The notes: generated from the letters alone by a model not told the origin. A stretch of 64,000 bases of DNA from Hippopus hippopus (GCA_946811185.2 OX328112.1:19201215-19265214); one strand, 5' to 3'. Positions 1 through 11,718 are shown, counted from the stretch's first letter. Numbers and translations are program-made.

Positions 1-55
1 AGTAGTTTCTTTTACCACTACTTTCCAAGTCAGTGGCTGCTTTCCCAATATAGTA

Positions 56-133
56 CGGTTCTTTTCTATTGCCACGCTTCAACATTGTTTATATAAACAA
101 TGCCGAAGCGTGACAATAGAAAAGAACCATATC
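56..133. repeat. 78 bp foldback inserted in an S1 SINE fragment
   Basis: Arms GGTTCTTTTCTATTGCCACG and inverse with about three mismatches, centre TTTATATAAA. S1 sequence (CAGTGGCTGCTTTCCCA) precedes it at 30-47. Confidence 0.8.
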
Positions 134-545
134 GTAGTCATTCTGTGAATGAATGTGTGTTCTGTTCTATTAAATTGCCTCGTCGTCGTGCTAAGTCAGC
201 ACTACGGTACTCATACAGGTGCGCTAAATTGAATAACCACGGTATAAAAGAAAACGCACGCCTTATTTGATTTAAAGGGTTTAAGTGAAATTGGTTTTTC
301 CTGTTTGGACAAGAATTCGGTAGTCTTTTGAATTTAATTCCCCCGAGTGGGAAATACACACTGTATATAGGTTCACATATCGATAAAATCGCCGATAGAG
401 AAATTTTCGAACCTAGCAATACAAAAACTTTTAAACTGTCAACTCTTACGTGCCAAATATATAAAGTCGATCTTCTTTTGGCGGCTGAAAAAACAATCCA
501 CTTAAACTCAGACAGGTATTTATATGATATATGCTTGACTAGATA

Positions 546-612
546 GCGGACGGTATAGATCAAGATCAGACTGCACGATCTGTGCAGTCTGATCTTGATC
601 TATGCCGTCCGC
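546..612. repeat. M4 palindrome
   Basis: Perfect foldback GCGGACGGTATAGATCAAGA..inverse, 67 bp. The best preserved copy in the window. Confidence 0.9.
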
Positions 613-920
613 AAAAGCCCAAGTTTTTCTCCTACATGATACTGAAAGGGTTAGATATCACACTAGCTTTCAATACATGGTGACAAACTTTCGACGGTTT
701 TTGTGTAGTTTTTCGGTAACTTTGACAAACTCGTTTCTGGAACAATTTTAATTTTGAAGGAAATAAATTTATAAATTTGTGGATATTAAAATGTGGAAAA
801 AGAAGTAATGGTTCCTTGATTGGACACTTGAAAATACACGTAAGTTACAGTTCTTGTATTGTGTATATGTGTGTGTGGGGGGGGGGGGTGTTGATAAGCC
901 TATACTTCACAACTACAGCT

Positions 921-1122
921 TGTAACGACCCCGAGGAAGAAACCTTTTGAAGACATTAAGGGAAAAGGATAAAATGCTGGTGACCAGCATTTTCTCCTTT
1001 TCCCACAATGTTTTCTACTCTTCCAAAGTCAAGTTTCAATTTTTGAGTCATGTTTATTTTGTCGTCTGCAAATGCTTTCAATTTGGACAAGTCTAAACTT
1101 TTGTCGTTTGGTAAAGAGTTAA
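921..1122 (-). mobile_element. M1 hairpin MITE
   Basis: Right end lost; hairpin at 960-1012; ends GGTAAAGAGTTAA. Confidence 0.82.
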
Positions 1123-1129
1123 AGCATTA

Positions 1130-1378
1130 TTTTAGATTATTTCAGTTATATCGAGGCAGCCGGTGCTCCTATCTATGCTTTCCTGGAATTTCTTTAATTA
1201 GTTTCTTGCACAACATTCTTACAAATCCACTAGCTGCTTTCTCATATAAACATCGTCGAAACAACATTCAGCGGTGAGAAGGGAATGAATCCTTTTGCAA
1301 TGACAATTATCAATCTATGGAAAGAAACTGACCGATCTGATCTGGGCAATCAAACCAGCGGCCTGTTGGTTTTAAGCT
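1130..1378 (-). mobile_element. S1 SINE, diverged
   Basis: CAGTTATATCGAGGCAGCC through AATCAAACCAGCGGCC; abuts an M1 element ending at 1122. Confidence 0.75.
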
Positions 1379-2084
1379 ATGTATTTATAATATCGACCGA
1401 ACAACAGGGCTCGGTTAAGTTATAAAGAGAGAGAAAACTGTTCAATGGACGATTTGGTTTTTAGAAAAATAAAACTGTTATTGCTTTTATGAAACACTTT
1501 GCCTGTCAAATGAATTTATTGAACTTTTTTGACAGTTGGAAGACATATTTCATCGTTTATACGTAAATAGTTTTTTTTTTGTAAAAATGCAAAATAAAAA
1601 GGCGGGCGTAATCAATCCAAGATCACATTGTACTTTAAAGCAGATCAATGTGGCTGAAATTGTTAAATGCGTTTCAGAAAGGGTATAAAACATTGTAGGG
1701 AAAGGAGAAAATGCTGATTACCAACATTTCTCCTTTTCCCACAACGTTTTCAATGCTTTCTTCGTGAGGGTTGATCAGTTAAAGCTAAACCCCTAGATAT
1801 ATCAAATGAAAGTGTATATTCGATTCGAGATCAAACAACAACTTCTGTGCGGTCAGATCTTGATCTACACTGTCCGATTTGGTGACGTTTTTACAGGCTT
1901 AAGAACTAAATCGATACTAGCAGCATTAATTTTAAATTGCATTTAATATTAGAAACGATATAAACCAAATGAAACTGACGTATCTGTGTATCTGATCTTG
2001 ATCTACGACTTCCGCTGAGGAATGAATCCTCTCTCAGCACATACTCTCTTTTTGTTTAACCCGAGTTCGGCCAATTTCTTTCCA

Positions 2085-2275
2085 AGGATTGATGATAGTC
2101 ATTACGAGAGGATTTATTCCTCTCTCATCGGTGATCATTATTTCGACAATGATTATGTGGGAAAGCAACCAGGTGCACTGACCGCTGCGATAAAACTAAA
2201 ATTATATTGAACAAGGTGTTAAACACCGTGTAATCAATCAATCAATCAATCTATCAACCAATCAATCAATCAATA
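2085..2275 (+). mobile_element. S1 SINE, 5' truncated, with (AATC)n tail
   Basis: Body from GGATTGATGATAGTCATTAC to GGTGTTAAACACC, then an AATC repeat at 2230-2275 that is the retroposon tail. The central part around GTGGGAAAGCA is shortened. Confidence 0.8.
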
Positions 2276-2685
2276 AACTGTTCAAGATTCGTTCGCCTTT
2301 TTTTATGACCTCGTCTTATCACCAAATTTGGGCTTATGGTTTATTTGCTTTTCTATTTAACACAAAAGACCAGATAATTAGTTTTTTTCGCCACTGTAAA
2401 CAATACTGTAAAGTCATACCGTGTAGTCATAACAAACTGTATTTTTGTATGACTCGCTTTCAATATCATTTTAGTCCCTATAACGGCACCAGATCACGTA
2501 TCATATGTGTACTAGCTTTCACCAGCACTAAGCTGGGTTTCTGAAGTGTGTTGCCGAAACAGGCGTCCACAAAAAACCGCTGTGTCGTCATCATGAACAC
2601 TACTTTTCCCTAGTATGGTGTTTTACGCCGATTTCAACATTATGTCGGTCATATCACTGTGACAGCTGAATTATTTATAAATTCC

Positions 2686-3037
2686 TAACCCTTTACCACA
2701 CAATCCTCCCCTTTCACGACCCTTAATAAAAAATGGTTTTGTTACTGTAAATATTGTAGGAAGAGGAGAAAATGCTGATAACCAGCATTTTCTCTTTTTC
2801 CCATAATGTTTTCCACCCTTTCAAAGATAAATCATATCACTTATGCAGCATTTAATTCGTCGTTTGAAAATTCTTTCCAATTTGAACAGGTCCGAAATTT
2901 TGTGGTGTGGTAATTTTCTCCTTTTCCCACAATGTTTTGTACCATTTCAAAGACATCCTCCATCATTTTAGCCTCATTGAATATGTCGTCTGCCAATTCT
3001 TTCAATAGGAGAATCTAAAGGTTTGTCGTCTGGTAAA
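2686..3037 (-). mobile_element. M1 copy followed by a second left arm
   Basis: 2686-2913 is complete (TAACCCTTTACCACACAATC start); 2914-3037 is a hairpin half plus left arm. Confidence 0.82.
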
Positions 3038-3076
3038 AAAAATAAACAAAAGTAAATACTTACAAACATAATTATA

Positions 3077-3341
3077 TGAGCCGTGCTGTGGCAAAAATAG
3101 AGTTAAATGCATCTCAGCAATGAATTATTCCAAGCAAGACATCACATAATAATAGATCTATAAAATCCATTTTGTTCAAACAACCGACTGAATAATAAAG
3201 TAGATCGGTCCTTGAGCATGCAGAAAATTGATTAATAGCAAAAAATATCGACTCATGTCAGCCTGCGCGGATTGCGCAGGCTGACATGAGTCGATACTTT
3301 TTGCAAATGCATTTAACTCCTTTTTCACAGAGAATGGCTCA
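3077..3341. mobile_element. M2 palindromic MITE
   Basis: Ends TGAGCCGTGCTGTG and, inverted, CACAGAGAATGGCTCA; internal hairpin CAGCCTGCGCGGATTGCGCAGGCTG. Confidence 0.85.
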
Positions 3342-3624
3342 TATGTGAAATATTTCAGGATGTGGAATCTTCAAGTTGGTCTTGTAATTATGTAATTTCG
3401 TTATTTAGAATGGTATTTTCTTTTTCTTTTTATAATATAATATTCAATAGCCTTGAGCGCTCTATACAAACCATATACGTGTATAATTAATCAATTTCTT
3501 AACAAATACAACTTTTTTTTTTTAACCCAACTTGCCCTTGACAGGGAATAGGGTTTGGAACAAGGGAGTGGCCAGTTCAAATCCCAGGTGGTCAATTTCC
3601 TACCGATGATTTATTGAAGTCATT

Positions 3625-3770
3625 GCGATATGATTCATTATTTTCATTACTGCCATGTTGGAAAGCAGCTAATGGTTTAGAAAAATAGTGTGCAGCAGTA
3701 TTGGTGAGAGAAACTCCAGGAGAGCAAGGATAGGTGCACTGTCCGCTGCAAATTTACTGATATATTGTAG
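3625..3770 (+). mobile_element. S1 SINE fragment
   Basis: GGAAAGCAGCTAATGG, GAGAGAAACTCCAGGAGAGC and GATAGGTGCACTG match the S1 body; both ends lost. Confidence 0.6.
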
Positions 3771-4261
3771 AAAACGGCAAAACAAACAAAGCTGTCAACT
3801 CAATAGTTTGGGCATGAAAAAGGGTATAGATCAACATACAGTTATGCGAAAACTAAGAAGAGTAGACAAATAGAAACAGATTTACTCCCCGTTGATATAC
3901 ATTTTTACTGGAAGAGTTTAATAAAATTTATCTCTGTAGCCAACGAATGTCAGATTCCTTTTATTTTATCAGGTAAATGTATATTAAGAATTACATGTAT
4001 GATTATAAGGTCTATATGCGTAACCAAAGTGTATAGTCGTGGGACAGACTCTCTGCTTTTGAAGGAGTATATACATTCGTGGTAAAAATAGTTCTAAAGA
4101 AGCTGGCATACTACATATATACCACATTTCAAATACAGGGATGAAACCAACTTTAGCTTCTGACAGCACTACGATCGTCAGTTTTGGCATTTGAATTGAC
4201 TGGATAGTTTGTGTTTGATGAGGTATGGAAATGGTGGGTAGGAATACAAGTCTTAAACATC

Positions 4262-4640
4262 TGACGTCACCGTTGTGTGCGCATGTCATATTCTTCGAAG
4301 ATTCGACCTGTCTGCTATGACGCATCACCCATCCCCGAATACTTGGGAAAAGTAGGGCTTACACCGAAGCTATTAGCCTATTACCCAAGCGTGTAGTGGC
4401 TGTTTTAATAAATGGCCGATGCATAGGTTACATGCTAGCCGATCATAGCTGAATGAATCGCACCAGGTAGCGTTTTACTGAGTAAACGTTTATTTCATTT
4501 TGAAATTCAAAGTAACGGTTGTTGTTTTGAAAAGTAGTCCGGTTCTGTACCCAGAATGCCCATATTAGATAGATGTGTATTTGTAGAATGCCATCTAGCG
4601 GGAGCTAATGCTGACGTCACAGAATGAGCGGATGACGTCA
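4262..4640. promoter_or_regulatory. Cluster of three perfect CRE palindromes (TGACGTCA)
   Basis: TGACGTCA at 4262-4269, 4612-4619 and 4633-4640; the last two are 21 bp apart. This is the binding site of CREB/ATF bZIP factors. It lies 2.2 kb upstream of the repeat-motif gene, in one of the few repeat-poor stretches of the left end. TGACGTGA (6436) and TTACGTCA (6495) lie nearer the gene. Regulatory function is inferred. Confidence 0.4.
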
Positions 4641-4831
4641 CGAAATCTTATCTCAAATGTGTGTAAAATTAGAAAATGTATAATGGCTATATTCCACAAA
4701 AAAACAAGAGAGGTTTTGTGGTGAAAATCTTTCTTACTCGCTGTGCACAATGTAATGTATAACTGTATAATGGTACTGTAATGTAGAACTCTTAAGAAAG
4801 GTACTTATGTACCTGTAAAAGAATTAAGGGA

Positions 4832-5046
4832 TTAACTCTTAAGCAGACGACAAACTTTTCAGATCGATCCAAAATCAAAGCATTTACAGACGACAAACCT
4901 AACAATTTTCTCTCTGAAAGGGTAACAAAGATTGTGGACAAAAGAAAAAATGCTGGTAACCAGCATTTTCTCCTTTTCCCCCAATGTTTTAAGAGCCTTC
5001 TTCTTCCAGAATTTTATAAAACGGGGTTGTATGGTAAAGGGATTAA
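4832..5046 (+). mobile_element. M1 hairpin MITE, full length
   Basis: TTAACTCTTAAGCAGACGAC to GGTAAAGGGATTAA. Confidence 0.85.
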
Positions 5047-5049
5047 GTA

Positions 5050-6876
5050 AATAAAACTAGATCTATTTATTTAAAAATATTTGATACCCATATATGGATT
5101 AAGCACTGTTTATTGAGATACAGTTGTTGAATACTGCTTTTGATAACATTGCAGCAAGACGAGAAATTGTTCGAAACCGGCATATTGTCCTCTCGCAGAA
5201 ATAATTTCACTTGTTTTTAATTCATGCTTATAATCCATGTTTCACAAAGATATTTCCCCAATGTCGTCTGTTCTAACTTGTTTAAAGATTGGTAGATTAA
5301 GTTTGTTCCATGAGAGTATCCTCAGGCAAGACACTGCAGAGGCCAAGCCTGGTACTGTGAAAACCGAGAAACTCAGAGAGGAACGTGCTGTCTTAGTGAC
5401 ATAAATGAAGTACAAATAAAGCAAGCACCCAGTATTACAAATTAGGTGACACACCATTGCTTCCGGGTTTTTACACACTACTGCGAACTGCTTCTGGGTT
5501 GTAGTATTTAAAAGTAGTCCCATTTTTAAAACTTGACCCTGTACACTTTTGCTGCTATCTTTTATTAGAGAGAATTCAAGGACAGGTGTTGAATGTGTTT
5601 CTAGTGTTGGTTTGATACTTGCTGAAAATGAGTGCTACTGTTTTTTTTTAAATTTCTTTGAGAACTATTTTGTGCCTTTGACCACATAAAGGACCAAGTC
5701 TACAGCCAGCATTTTTTTTTTAATCTGTGCTATTTCTTTTTTAACTGTGCCTTTTCTTTTTTAACTGTGATTTTTCTTTTTAACTGTGTTTTTTCATGGG
5801 TAATTGAGTTTCTCTTATACCGCGGAAATATACATTTTTATTTTATCTATGCTTGTATCATAATTAGAGAAGTTTTTTTTTCTTCTGAATTCCTAACCAA
5901 CATACTTAAGGTATTAACTAATGATCAGACTAGATGTTGTTTGCGGTCTGATCTTGATCTATAAATAATTTTAATTCTTTTGAGCCATGTAAGTAAACAA
6001 ATACGTACATAGAAAAGGGTGAAATTTGAAGAAGAAAGGGTTTCACATTATCGAATAATCAATGGCCGCCTGTGTAAATGCGATTAATCCGGAGTTATGA
6101 CAAAATATATAACTGTGTAAATATCATTAATTTAATGTACCGTAATTAATCAAATAAAACACCGCAAAAGCCCATTGAAAATCGATAGTGTTACTGTTGG
6201 CAATTTATTTCTAACCGTGTTTTGTTATAGTGCCATTGTATATCTCAAAATATTTTTCTAAATTATCAGTTTCTCCGTTTCACTCTTTCCCTCGTATTAA
6301 ACTGATCTACAATTGTTTTCTTCTTTATGTTACAGTTTATATGTAGGTCTAAAATAGCATGTACACTGATTGGTAAATAGTTACAATGATATGGTGCTGT
6401 GGGTGATAACTATTATGACTGGCAGATGAATATCATGACGTGACATTTTGACCAATCAAATCGGGAACCAAGCTGAAAATAGTACGCACACAGTTTACGT
6501 CACCATACCATATTTGGAATCATATTCGACACTGTCAGATGCAGATTTTCTTCCGTTATTTGTAAGTTTAACCACATGCAATGCATCTATTTGAGCCGAT
6601 AATTTGTAGATATATATTCAAGGTTCTTATGTTCGAGAGAAAATTAACTAGATTTTGAAGAGACATTTAAAAGACTGGACTGTACTGGACAAAGTTCAAA
6701 ATGGATCAATCAATGACATGACATACTTACCAATTTACTAGGGACGTTTTTTCCTTTATTGCATCTTTATTGACTGTGCGGTTATTTGTTTGCTTTTAGA
6801 AATTTTTTATCAAACGTCGGCCATTTCAAGCCGACTATTTTTCCTTTTTTTCCAGATTTAACGAACAAGTTCCAAG
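5050..6876. other. Spacer upstream of the repeat-motif gene
   Basis: AT-rich, with T-runs at 5640-5890, an M4 half at 5925-5962 and no gene seen. 6380-6560 has TGACGTGA and TTACGTCA and may hold the promoter. Confidence 0.4.
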
Positions 6877-7029
6877 ATGAGTTTCGGATACTACAAGAAG
6901 ACCAAACCCCCACCCACTCCGAACAATTATGGGTTCAAACAAGTATCCTCCAAAGAACTGGCCGAAATCATCAAGAGAGTCACTACGCCCACCTACAGTG
7001 CTAAACTACAGACGGAAGAAAACAAACAG
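6877..7029 (+). CDS. Repeat-motif gene exon 1 (start codon)
   Basis: 51 codons from ATG at 6877 to donor CAG|GTACTG. The ATG lies 21 bp after a possible acceptor, TTTTTTCCAG, ending at 6855, so a noncoding first exon may exist further upstream; ATTT|GTAAGT near 6560 is a candidate donor. The protein begins MSFGYYKKTKPPPTPNNYGF. Confidence 0.82.
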
Positions 7030-9696
7030 GTACTGCGCAACATCACCACTGTATACTCTGAACTCTATACCAAACAACAAAGTTTTAGACTAGTCCAAAT
7101 TCAAAGCATTTGCAGGCGACAAAATAAACGTGACTCAAATATTGAAATTTGTTTGGGGAAGGGTAGTAAACATTGTTGGAAAAAGGGAAAAATGCTTGTT
7201 ACCACTATTTTCTCTTTTTCCCTCAATGATTTCAAAACTATGCTACCCAAAGTTTGTAAAGCACAAAGATTTTCTAGCACCATAGCAGAGTCTGTAATCT
7301 TTATTTTTGTGATGTTAATATTCGAAATCACTCGGTGGTGTATCGAGGAGGTCTCCAGTAAACGCATTGCCTTGTATGACAAGCAAATTCCTCTTGCAAG
7401 TCTTGCAAATGCAGATACCCTCAATTTTCATAGTGTTTTGAGACACTGCATACATGTGCCAAACTTGTGTACACTCTTTATTCTTCACTTTCTTTTGAAA
7501 GGCTGAACGTTTTTAACGTTAATATGGCAAATGCAAATGTCAGAAGACATTTATCAGATGCACACATGTAGCGGGCAGTTGGAATATTTGAACAAGGGGC
7601 TCTTCATCGTGAGGTTGGTGAGGCACTTGGTGTACACCATACTGTTATCACCAGAGCCTGGGCGAGGTACTAGCAGTATAGTACACCCATCAGGCGACAT
7701 GATGGTGGCAGGAGAAGGGCTACATCTGCAGCTGATGTTCGATATTTGGTCATCCAGGCTCGGAGAAACCGCTTTGCAACTGCAACTCAACTGCGGTCTG
7801 ACATTCAAAATGCTCCTGGGGTCAGAGTTTCGACTCAAACCGTACGCACAAGGTTGCATGAAAGTGGCCTCCGCTCGAGAAGACCATGATGTGCGTTTCC
7901 CCTATCTCCAAACCACTGTCAGCATCGGTTTGCTTGGGCAATGGACCATGTTGGTTGGAGGAGAATGGACTGGCGACCTGTCCTCTTTACAGACAAGTCC
8001 TGATACTGCTTGAACTACACGAATATGTGTGTTCGATGGTGCAGAAGGCCAGGGAAGAGGTTTCATGCCGCAAACACTGCTGAGCATGATCGGCTTGGGG
8101 ATGGCTCTATCATGGTATGGGGTGGGATAAGCTGGGATGGACGATCTTTATAAACAAGAATGAATAAAGCACAAGGTACATGTTCAACAAGAAAAAATAC
8201 TAAAAATTTAAATACAACCTTAGATATGTACAACAATGTTCTTGTTGCTAAGCAAACTTTGAGTGGTATAGCATGGCCCGTATCCCACCAACCATTCTTA
8301 ATAATATTCTGAATGTAATTCTTTGTAATGCTTAATAACAAGCGAGTCTTCGCTCAAAATGGATCCATCTAAAAAACCGGCTTAAACATGAGGTAGAATG
8401 GTCCGTTGACACGCAGAAAATCTACCAATAACAAATAGTTTCGACCTATGTCAGCCTGCGCGGACTGCGCAGGCTGACATAAGTCGATACTTTTTGCAGA
8501 TGCATTAAACCCCCTTTTCACAGAGTATGACTCATACCTACATTACAGTTCAACAATTATGAACGTCTGAACGAGGACGGCTCGAGACGACAGATCCCCT
8601 CGGCATGCAGCAGGCAGACAAACTCTAGGCTCTCCAAAATGTCAAACTACACGACCGATAGAACAGAGGATAAGAGATCGAAACCCAAACTGTCCGAACG
8701 GGAAATGAGTCGACTCATAAGACGTCTTCAGGTATCTATCTGTCTGTCTATCTATCTATCTATCTATCTATTCAGTGAGTGCGTGAGTATCTGCGTGAGT
8801 GCGTGCGTGAGTGAGTGAGTGGATGGGTGGTTGGGTGAAGGAGTGAGGGCGGGAGCGAGCGAGAGAGAGAGAGAGTTGGTCGGTCGGTCGGTCGGTCGGT
8901 CAGTCAGTCAGTCAGTCAGTCCTTGTCAGAGAGGGATTTTTCCAACTATAGTCGAAAACGAAAGTTAAGGTCAAACATCAGACTGCTTTTTCTTTGCAAT
9001 CCTATCTTTGTACACACTGTCCACTAAAGCTAGAACGCTTTTTGTTGTGATTGACATTCTGGGGCTTTTCCTTGTGGTTGATAGTCTGAGGCTTTTTGCT
9101 TTTGTAGTATTACAGATGCGTCGAATGTAGTTACTATGGACAAGATCTACTTTTGCTCTTTATAGCGTCCGACGACCGCATCTTCGATACATTCATACAA
9201 AAACGAAGACAAGGAAAACCTACGCCAAGGAAAAATAGTTCGGGCTAGGTCCGCGGATGCAGAACATGCGAAATCCATTGCGAAGCTACGCAGACCAACA
9301 ACAGCCACGCTTGCAAAGACTCTTAACACGTGTCATCTATGTTACGAACACGAGAACCGGAAAAGTACGGAAGAAACCGATGCCTTTGATTACGAATACG
9401 GGGACGACAAAGCACTTCCGGCGGAGGAGATCGATTTCATTGTAGGACGAGTTTCATCAGCAACAATTGCGAGTAAACGTGGGCAATCTTGTAACAGACT
9501 TCCAGAATATATAGATGAAGTGAAAATAAGAGAAAATCTTCCTCTCCTGAGTGGATTATCGAGAAGTAGAAATGTAAAAGAGATAACTGACAGACTTCAT
9601 TATAACCGGAAGGGTAGTCATGGATACCAAAGACAAGGTCAGGTGATGGGCTATCATGGACACACTATACAAGCAACTCCTATCACTACATATTAG
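6877..9696 (+). CDS. 288-residue basic protein with five RLxxPTxA-type repeats, three exons
   Basis: Three exons (6877-7029, 8549-8731, 9166-9696) join in phase 0 at both introns to a single open frame of 288 residues ending in TAG. I do not recognise a named orthologue. The protein has five copies of a pattern acidic-x-x-x-Ile-x-x-Arg-Leu-x-x-Pro-Thr-x-Ala, at about residues 25-43, 100-121, 143-163, 197-216 and 248-263 (KELAEIIKRVTTPTYSAK, EMSRLIRRLQRPTTASS, HAKSIAKLRRPTTATLAK, EEIDFIVGRVSSATIASK, EITDRLHYNRKGS). The N terminus is Tyr/Pro/Lys rich. No signal peptide, membrane segment or enzyme motif. Short repeats of this look occur in small microtubule or axoneme proteins, but that is only a resemblance. 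Intron 1 carries an M1 element, a Tc1-like relic and an M2 end. Confidence 0.83.
7061..7250 (+). mobile_element. M1 hairpin MITE in intron 1 of the repeat-motif gene
   Basis: Left arm intact, hairpin mutated, right arm cut. It begins 32 bp after the exon 1 donor. Confidence 0.82.
7540..8145 (+). pseudogene. Tc1-like transposase relic in intron 1 of the repeat-motif gene
   Basis: Reading frames here shift but carry recognisable Tc1 transposase pieces: a helix-turn-helix segment, YLVIQARRNRFATATQLRSD, VSTQTVRTRLHESGLRSRRP and DGSIMVWGGISWDG. There is a TGA in frame after the RRP segment. No terminal repeats identified. Dead. Confidence 0.75.
8375..8534. mobile_element. M2 MITE, right part, 14 bp before exon 2 of the repeat-motif gene
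   Basis: Hairpin GTCAGCCTGCGCGG and right end CCCCCTTTTCACAGAGTATGACTCA. Its C/T-rich end sits where the polypyrimidine tract of the exon is expected. Confidence 0.82.
8549..8731 (+). CDS. Repeat-motif gene exon 2
   Basis: 61 codons, acceptor CTACATTACAG, donor CAG|GTATCT. Ser/Arg-rich; its last residues EMSRLIRRLQ form the second motif together with RPTTAS of exon 3. An M2 element ends 14 bp before the exon. Confidence 0.83.
8733..8920. repeat. Compound microsatellite in intron 2 of the repeat-motif gene
   Basis: (TATC)n, (GTGA)n-like, (GA)n, (GGTC)n and (AGTC)n in succession directly after the exon 2 donor. Confidence 0.9.
9166..9696 (+). CDS. Repeat-motif gene exon 3 (stop codon)
   Basis: 177 codons including TAG at 9694-9696, acceptor TGCTCTTTATAG. 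Carries motifs three to five and a lone CHLC pair. Codons are used evenly and no frame break is seen. Confidence 0.85.
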   Translation, partial: RPTTASSIHSYKNEDKENLRQGKIVRARSADAEHAKSIAKLRRPTTATLAKTLNTCHLCYEHENRKSTEETDAFDYEYGDDKALPAEEIDFIVGRVSSATIASKRGQSCNRLPEYIDEVKIRENLPLLSGLSRSRNVKEITDRLHYNRKGSHGYQRQGQVMGYHGHTIQATPITTY

Positions 9697-9720
9697 TTTA
9701 AAGTTTTAACTCCTTCAACC

Positions 9721-9944
9721 ATTTACCAAACAATCCTGAGTTCTAACGACCTTGACAGAGAAGACCTTGGGAAATATCGTGGAAAAAGAAGAGAATGCTG
9801 GTTACCAGCATTTTCTTCTTTTCCCACATTGTTTTCTACCCTTCCGGAGGAAAATTTCAGTTTTTTAGCCACGTTTAATTTGTTGTCTTATAGTGCTTTC
9901 ATTTGGACCAGTCAAAATTTTTTTTAGGTTTGGTAAATAGTTAA
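9721..9944 (-). mobile_element. M1 hairpin MITE just after the repeat-motif gene
   Basis: Right arm first; starts 25 bp after the TAG stop, so it probably lies in the 3' UTR. Confidence 0.85.
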
Positions 9945-9992
9945 ATAACAGAAGATAATATTTTAGAGTCCAAATTGAACGCTGTAATAGAC

Positions 9993-9998
9993 AATAAA
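9993..9998 (+). terminator. Candidate poly(A) signal AATAAA
   Basis: AATAAA about 300 bp after the stop of the repeat-motif gene, just beyond an M1 copy. Placement is plausible; use is unproven. Confidence 0.35.
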
Positions 9999-10236
9999 TA
10001 GAACGTTGCTCAAACCAAAGGATTTCCTTGTAGAAAACGGTGTGAGAAAAATTTAACATAATGCTAGTTGAATTTTCCCCCATTGTTTGCAAAGAACTTT
10101 GGGGTCTTTAAAATATGGGATAGTTTCGTCTGTAATAGCGTGACTGTTTCCCTTGTCAACCACTTGCTGTCCACCAATGTTTTTTTTTAAGTAGTTCCTG
10201 CCAGGAGTGTCAAAAAATGAGTCTTTTGGACCAGGA

Positions 10237-10435
10237 TAACTCTTTATCAGACGACTAAACCGAAAGAACTCGCAGACGACATACACTGTATTAAAAGATG
10301 ATTTCTTTGACATGGTAGAAAACATTGTGGGAAAATTAGAAAATGCTGGTTACCAGCATTTTCTTATTTTCCCACAATGTTTTCAAATGCCTATTCATGC
10401 GGGGTCCTTAAAACGTGGTATTGTTTGGTAAAAGG
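10237..10435 (+). mobile_element. M1 hairpin MITE
   Basis: Left arm worn; hairpin perfect at 10325-10380. Confidence 0.83.
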
Positions 10436-10940
10436 TAAAATGTTAAGATTAATGATTTTCCTTTTGATATGTATCCTGAATTTCACTAACATTATCACTA
10501 GACCAGGGCTCTGAAATGTCTTGTCCAAGGACACTCCTACAAAATTGTGATCAATATTTTTTTTCCATTTTTGGTGAGTGCGATCTTATGGGAAATAAAC
10601 GGTAGAAAAATCAAGCCCAATCTTGCTCTATACGGATTACAATTTAGAGTAAATTTTACACAGTAAAAAAAAAATTACACAGCTACATACATGTAAATGA
10701 AACAAAATTTCTCAATTAGGCAAACAAATGAGCCATGCTCTGTGAAAAGGGGGTCCAATGCAGTCGCAAAAAGTATCGATTAAGGTCAGGCAGCGCGCCT
10801 AGATTCTGCACTGTCCGATATGGTGAGACTTTTATATCGAAATCAACTTTGAAATCGGAAATTTTCAACATTTATAACTGTCTGGGATTTTCACACATAT
10901 TATAAATGTAGCACTATACGGTTTAATAATATTTTGATCG

Positions 10941-11168
10941 TGCTCTCTGAAAAAGGGACATAATGCATCTGCACAAAGTATCGATCCAGGTTAGTCAGTG
11001 CGGAGTGTGCAGGCTGACCTGGGTCGAAACTTTTTGCTATTTGGCAATTTTTTGCATGTCAGAGGACCATCCTACTTTAGGATTCAGCCGGTTGTTGGAC
11101 AAAATAGGTTTTATGGTACAATGTAGTATGTGGAGATGCATTAAACCCCCTTTTGCTAAATATGGCTC
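10941..11168. mobile_element. M2 MITE
   Basis: GCTCTCTGAAAAAGGGAC start, CCCCCTTTTGCTAAATATGG end. A left-end fragment of another copy lies at 10729-10799. Confidence 0.8.
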
Positions 11169-11718
11169 GAGTGCAATAAACGTTTTCAATCAGAAAAACA
11201 AACCAAAGTATCACAACGTCAAGTGAGTTTGCCAGAATATTTCATAAAGTAGCGAACAGTGTAGACACCAGATCAGACCGCACGTTCGGTGTAATCTGAG
11301 TCCATAATCACTAACCTTTCTTTAGAAAATTCTTAGTCTTATTCTAGATTCAAAAAGTAACAATTTCTGATTGGCTAGAACAAATGGTTTAACCAATCAG
11401 AAGTTGTGTTGCTTTCAAATTTAGAAATTTCTTGAAAATTAAAACTCAGAATGTTCTTCAGATTGGTTGATTAAGACAGACCCCGATCTTGAACTACACT
11501 GTCTACAAAAGAAAGTCTGATCTTGATCTAAATTGATTAAAAAAAAAAAGAACAACAGTTGTGCTTCAGCGCTCTAGGGTTCGGAAAAAACAGATAGAGG
11601 ACTTTCTTAGTCTGATCTCGGTCTACACTGCCCAGAAAAGCATCACAAACTGCCAACTTTCCCAGAAGGTTCGCTCATAACTCGTTAACTGCCAATGTCA
11701 CCTGGGATAGATTTTTAC

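Noticed and set aside
138..563. 141-codon open frame on the minus strand
   Set aside because: No start context, splice support or recognisable motif; overlaps the M4 palindrome and repeat sequence.
3984..4328. 114-codon minus-strand open frame
   Set aside because: Composition resembles random sequence; no similarity noticed and no splice sites consistent with a gene.
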